Shown: piece by piece, positions 58,601 through 64,000 of the stretch
How positions within the stretch are numbered: position 1 is the first letter of the stretch
Layout: every line of letters starts with the position of its first letter
NCBI GenBank assembly: GCA_004123355.1
Contig: SCHM01000001.1
Span: 8,814,193-8,878,192 of the forward strand
Length of the DNA: 64,000 bases
Direction: 5' to 3'
Source of the DNA: Amphirosellinia nigrospora
Lineage: Eukaryota > Ascomycota > Sordariomycetes > Xylariales > Xylariaceae
Position numbers and translations under genes: made by a program
The notes under the pieces: model-generated
What the model was told of the DNA's origin: nothing
The model's database searches: none
What the model saw: only the letters and a program-made list of their open reading frames with translations

Positions 58601-60434
58601 TAGTACGCATATGGAAGCGCACTACAAGGCTAGCTCCCCGTATCCCCACAAAGAAGCGGGCAGCGCATCTACCCTTTTTTTTCGCGTGTAGTTTCTGAAA
58701 ATAGCTGAAGATCATACAACTTTCTCTCTTCTTTTTATTTATTGCGCGTTGTCACGCTTTCGCCTCTGCCGTTCCAATCGGTGCGAGGGTATACTATTCC
58801 GAGCCCGGGTCCCCTCTTGCATCATGTATTGATGCGAATATTGGTCATGTCCTATGTTACCATGCTACCTCCCTAAACCCTAACGAGCGCCTTGCTGAAT
58901 TATCGAGACTGTGGCTGAATAGGAGCTCCACCCATCCTTCATGACCGATATACATTCCGCTCTCTTTTCGTCCCCAACTAAACTGTGTATACATCAAGTA
59001 AGGCCTCGAGGAAGAGCATAGGTTTACATAACTGAAGGATAGAACTCTATCTAGTACCAATGCTAGGTACGTACCTGTATAGTGCAAGTGTTTCGTGTAT
59101 CTACTGCCCTTTTGCGTGCCAGCTGGCCCCGCCCCCGCGTTGTCTCGTCGTTGTCTCGTAGCCACCATGATTCTCAGCCACGTTGCTGTCTCTTCGCCTT
59201 TCGCCTCCACTGGACTCGTATTGAGATCAGTGCAGATGCGTGAGCCCTGCTTCTTTGATAGCTGATTGGTAGCCATTTTTCATTACCAACGAAAATAAAC
59301 AACCCAGGTGTTAGAATAACTACCTAAGGTAACCAACCACTGCTGCACCGGATGCAAAGGGACACCAACCCAACCCGCCCAAGTCTTAGCTAGACCGGGT
59401 ATCTGTTACTCAGCAAACAGCAAGGTCTAACAAAGAAACTCCCAGTAGGTTCGTACCGTATTGAGAGGAATCCAGGGAGTGTGGCTTCCATTGGAAGTTT
59501 TTTGGTTTGTTTTTGCGGGCTTGCTGGCTCGCTGGCTTGCTGTTGTCGCTGTCGTTGGTCGTCTGCCACCTGACGTGAGCCTGGCCTAACTCTTCAGCTC
59601 TCGCCGATCTACCATTTTCCTCGTATCATCTGTCGTGTCACAGGTTATCACCTTATACCATGCCATAGGTGACGTCTTCCCCGTGACTCGATTCAATTCA
59701 ATTTCCCCAAACAACAAACGGCCCATCTCTCTCTGTCATTTTCTCTCTTATTATGTACTGTATTTCATCTATTCGTCTCATCCGGTAAATAATAACGGCA
59801 GTCTACGAGTTCACGACGTTCTCGTTCACTGCGCTCGACGCACCCCCTCGCTCGCTTAAGTTCAGATTCCTCTTTTTTTCATGACGCAGCAGATGAGGCA
59901 CACCCTCGATCACACCCACCTCGTGCCTGTATAATATTTCATCTGGTTAACTTTCTGGCAACTGCCTTTTCGGTCCTTTGCGGGGTGGAACAGTAGACAG
60001 CAACGGCAAAGCTCATGCATGCTCAGCAGTTCAGATCCAACCAACGACGCAATCGGTCAGCGCTGAAGAGCCTACATCCTAACATCGCAACGTCCCAGCA
60101 TCCAAGCATCCAAGCATCCTAGCTTCCAGCTCTAGATCTACATCTCGGCCATACGAACGTCGGAAGGCCTGTATAGCCAAGACATTCGGGTATATCGGCT
60201 ATTTCCTTTGTCCCATAACCCTGCGCCTAGAGCGTGTTGCCGCCCTGGTAGTTGTCAGATACGACGGTACATCTGCTGAGAGGTCTTACTCGCACCGCCG
60301 ATCTAAGCCGGTGGCCCTGGCGCAGCGGTCACCCGGCCCTGTGTCCGCCAGTCGCTGCATCTCCTCCAACTGCCTGTTGTTGACCCGAGCCGGAACAGGT
60401 GGCGTCAGGAACAGACAGGAAAAGGGAAACTAGC
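52635..60434. other. 7.8-kb stretch without a supportable gene
   Basis: I find no known protein domain here and no run of exons with matching splice signals. Open frames such as 53533-54066 (minus, 177 codons), 54695-54976, 55627-55836 and 56118-56627 lack coding-like composition or family resemblance. The AGGTA/TACCT motif recurs near 56500 and 59065. From about 59480 the sequence is pyrimidine-rich and is probably the promoter and leader of the last gene. Lineage-specific genes or non-coding RNAs cannot be excluded. Confidence 0.45.
60097..60119. repeat. Short AGCATCCA tandem repeat
   Basis: An 8-bp unit AGCATCCA occurs nearly three times in a row in the presumed leader region of the last gene. 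Confidence 0.8.
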
Positions 60435-63400
60435 ACGCAATTAATATTGGGCGTCCCATCTACCACAGCTGGACGCGTAATCGGCAAATAGAGGAAAGTA
60501 CACAGGCCGGGTCCCGACCCGCCGCCACCACGCTCGCGATCGACAGCTTCGTGCGCATGCTGGAGCTGGAGAAAATGTGCAAGGTATAACGTCCCCGGGC
60601 ATGTAACCCTCCTCCTTGTCACCCAATTTCGACCACCCATTACTGTTCCAGAACCGCCTGACCCCTACCCCTACCCCTTCCCACACCCCGATTCGACATT
60701 ACTAACGAGGTCCTATTTTACCACATATTATAGATGAAGCGCATCCAACAAGATCAAGATCATGGCTCCTCGACTTCGACAAGCAATCCGCCAAGGGCTA
60801 CTTTCCCCTCAGTCACTGCCAATCCTCCTGCCCCTCGGTCTCGGCGTGCGAGCGATTACCCCCCGCTCTCCCACCAGACCCAGATAATGAAAGCCGTTCG
60901 CCGGAGCGCTGCTCTGCCCTCACTTTCTCTTTCAGTCGCTTCATCGCCGGCCCAGGCGATGACGATGAGGCTGGAGGGATCTGTTGAAGAGTTCTCGTTG
61001 GCGAAAGAAGAACGCTCTAAGACGGTGACATTCTCTGAGCCTGAGGACGAGGAACTCTCAGACGACTCTTCAATCTGTCAATCTCCAAGCTGGGAGCAAT
61101 ACGGCCAGAAGAAGAAGAAGAAGCCAAAGAAGGGGATTGATCAGAAAAACATCAAAGACAAGGAAGACGCGTCCTTCAAAAGGAGAAGTAATCGCTTAAT
61201 CAAGTCTAACGGTATCGATCAGTTCACACCCAAACCGTTAACAACATCGGATCGCTCAACTTCAGCTCCCAACTTAGGCTTTTCGGTACAGTCCAGCAAA
61301 ATGGATCCCCCCCTTTTATCAGCTGAAGCACTGGTCACCTTGGGGAGGAAGCAAGCACCAAAGAATGAATTGGGCAATACAGCTAAAGATAAACCTAAAG
61401 GCCGAGGGTTTCTTTCTGGGTTTAAGCTACAGCACGGAATGTGGCTGCCGTGCAGAAGCTGGTGGAGTCGCGGAAAGCCACCGAAAGGAGTACCGAGAAG
61501 AGTGCCGATGACAACGAGCCTCTACGTAGTATCCAGTATGAGACACTACCGGTACAGCAGTCTAGCGCGATCCGGTCCGCAAATGATCCAATTATCTCAA
61601 GGTCGAGGAAGCCACCGTCGATAAGATCCGTCGTCTCAACCTCCGACCATTCTCATTCATCTCAAGAGAAAAGGAGCTCGGGACATGGACGCTCACAGTC
61701 GCTGCTATCATCTACATTAAATAAGCTTAGGGGACCTTCCTACCTCTATTATCAAGCCTCGGGAGATGGCTCTACCAAAGAGGCCTCGAAGCACTCAAAC
61801 AACTCGCAAGATATTGCTGTACTAAACGGTAGTCCTGTCGATATGACTAACGAGCCAACCGGGAAATTGCTGGGCGACAGAAAACCGGCTGATCTTGAAC
61901 ATTCAGCAGACCCTTTTGATTTCGCTTTCCCGCCTAAAGAATTAACACGGAGCCGGGACCAGAGATCGCTCCCCGTGCACGTCAATCTCGGCCTCGCAAG
62001 GTCGAGATCCAATCGCCTAGCTTCGAGCAGGAGATTAGTGTTTCGAGACCCCCTGGTGGCCGACGCGTTCAAATCGAGACCCCCCAGGTCTCGACCCGGG
62101 ACACTGTAATGGCACTTGTTACAGCCCAAGAGAAACGGTCTCAAACAGCACGCGCAGCTCAACAAGCCAGGTCAAATAGCGCCAACGGTAATCAGCTCTC
62201 TGATCGTATAAAAGGTCGTCCGAGTGGCTGGGGAGGGGCGGATAGGGAAATTGCCGATTCTCAAAATCATAGGGATGAATTTCAACAATCTAAAAGTCCA
62301 CATACTGTTGCTATAAATACTTCCAGTACACAAAGGCTGAATAGAAGAGAAGGCAAAGTGAATCTAGATCCTAATCAAGGTAATGCACGGGATATGAGCG
62401 ATGAGCACATCCCAGAGGATGACGAAATCTCGATCGGTACACACGCTTCAACGATCCGCCCGGTATCACAGAGCCACGACGGTAGCCAGGTGGAGAGTAG
62501 GAGGCAACAAAAGCTTTCATATGTGGATATTTCGGCACTCCACGCTTATGCTACGGTGACTGGCAAGCTTGGAGTACAGGCGGAAATAATTGCTGGCAAG
62601 TCTGTCGATGATCTGATCACATTCGAGAAAGATGTACCAGATACTCTGCAGCAGCCATTACAGCCACATCGAGAGATGGACTATTTTGCGTCCTTTAGCG
62701 ATTCTTACCTACCCCAGCACTTGACTTACATTCTCCCAACCCTCTTTTTCACAATTTCCACTTTCCGAGGAGTCAGATGAGGACAGCGGACATGGTATAG
62801 TGGGTGACCGTTATCGAAACGGCTACGTCGAGAAGAGGATGATTACAAATGAAAGAGAGGGTAAAGCGACTCAGGTAATTGCTCCACAGCCAAAGGAGAC
62901 TGGTAAGATATCCAACGAACGAAAGCTGAAGGGCTCGCCCGCCACCTCTACTCAGTACTCCGACAGCGATGTTCCCGCCTTTGAACGCCTGGGTCTATCA
63001 TCCAAGACCGCAAAGATATTAGGAGGGGCGGAGACGGCGAGCGAATCTACGACGAATTCACAGCAGACCGATCCGAGCCGTACGACGTCAGAAAGGTCGT
63101 CTTCTTCTATCTGCGATGATTCCCCGCCGTCGCCGTCTCCTGTCACGACACCAGATAGCTCACGGCCGCAGTCGCGAAAAGGAGTAGCATTGTCACAGCC
63201 GGAATCTTCGCACTCTACACTCTTAGAATCCGTACGCGAGCCGAAAATATAATTTCTCGCCAGAACATTCGGGGTCCGTTAGGGGAGCGATCTGAAGAAG
63301 CAGCATCTCGGAGAATAAAGATAGACGTGGACGTCAATGACGGCAGTTGGAGTGAAGCAGCGTCTGCAAAAAATCTTGAGCAGCAGCCGACGCCTACACT

Positions 63401-64000
63401 AGCTAGGGTTAAGGCAGCATTTAGTCCATCACTGGTGGCCACGCAACATCAGTAAGCTTCGCCGATGTTATGCAAGACTTGGAGGAAGAAGATGAGCAGG
63501 GTGTTAAGCCCGGCCGCTGCCCAGGGCACAATCCGCCTTGGATCTTCACTCAGCCACAAAGCTCATGCCGCGCCTCTCGACCGCAGCGACTACAACTGAA
63601 GCCAAACGAAGTGACCTCGTCGGTTAGTCTACCCAGCTCACCGCCACAGATCTCACAGAAGAAGTAATGCCGCGGAAATCGGCGTTGAAGATGTCCGAAA
63701 TAATAGCACGAACGGTCCCGACTTACCGGCAACGATTTCTATGGGCGCCGCATACTTGCAGGAAGCGCGGAAAGCTGCCCCTGTCTCCACGACGGCGTCA
63801 TCACGCGCTTTGCGGCCCCATTTCTCACCGAAACATTCGTCCGGCACATCAGAAGTGCCGTGTCGGCGGGAAATCGAGCAAATTGCTAAGATGCTCGTGG
63901 AGTGCTGTAACTGCCATTTCTTTCACGACACCGTCGCGAGTATATGAGTGCATGGCCAAGCCAGATTCGGTTGTGGAAGACAAGTCGCTGGGAGTCTCTG
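60435..64000 (+). CDS. Large, mostly disordered fungal protein with Cys-rich C-terminus (partial at both ends)
   Basis: First supported exon is 60435-60584 (INIGRPIYHSWTRNRQIEES, then TLAIDSFVRMLELEKMCK), with an acceptor TAG just before it. A 149-nt intron (60585-60733, branch ACTAACG, TATAG) leads to MKRIQQDQDHGSSTSTSNPP. The ATG at 60734 is therefore internal, and the true start lies in an unresolved upstream exon. The following roughly 1,050 residues are Ser/Pro/Arg-rich and probably disordered, with a basic run KKKKKPKKG and helical pieces (NVAAVQKLVESRKATE, YVDISALHAYATVTGKLGVQ). Near the right edge comes a conserved-looking block, EIEQIAKMLVECCNCHFFHD then YECMAKPDSVVEDKSLGV, cut by the window end. 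One-base shortages occur at GGAA near 61438, CCCC near 61968, near 62770, near 63230-63460 and at ACC near 63930. I believe homologues exist across filamentous ascomycetes, but the function is unknown to me. Confidence 0.65.

Overview
The window looks like a 64-kb piece of a filamentous ascomycete genome (Pezizomycotina, most likely Sordariomycetes). Introns are short (mostly 42-154 nt), with GT..AG ends and CTAAC/CTAAT branch sites. The gene content (RIC8, RIF1, GWT1, MCR1, MPU1, MED8, an eqolisin protease, HET-domain genes) is typical of that group. No rRNA, tRNA, CRISPR or prokaryote-style operon was recognised. The class assignment is inference.

Layout. About 1.8-11.2 kb is an accessory island. 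It holds two divergent protein-kinase paralogues with a shared N-terminal module, a HET-domain gene, a second HET gene that is now a fossil, and a gene with a HeLo/SesA-like helical N-terminus. Dispersed repeat copies flank the last one. This mix is typical of fungal self/non-self recognition and regulated cell-death loci. From 12.5 kb on, the genes are mostly conserved single-copy ones: MED8, choline sulfatase, an MPU1-like dolichol-sugar protein, a chromodomain protein, RIC8 (divergent from RIF1), RIF1, a secreted glutamic peptidase, a Clp1-like protein of uncertain identity, GWT1, an undescribed protein with two Cys/His clusters, glucose-6-phosphate 1-epimerase, a GNAT-plus-ankyrin protein, a Dal5-type transporter, a Gfo/Idh/MocA oxidoreductase and MCR1. 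The stretch 52.6-60.4 kb has no gene I can support. A long, mostly disordered protein with a Cys-rich C-terminus starts before 60.4 kb and runs off the right edge.

Functional links are loose. GWT1 and the MPU1-like protein both serve ER glycolipid/GPI precursor pathways. RIC8 acts in G-protein signalling. RIF1, MED8 and the chromodomain protein are nuclear. Choline sulfatase, the Dal5-type permease and the acid protease are scavenging functions.

A caution for every gene model: many clearly conserved genes are broken by single-base shifts, nearly always where one base is missing from a short homopolymer. Codons on either side still read as intact protein. This points to indel errors in the assembly rather than gene death. 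MED8, the eqolisin, the epimerase and the Clp1-like gene read through cleanly.
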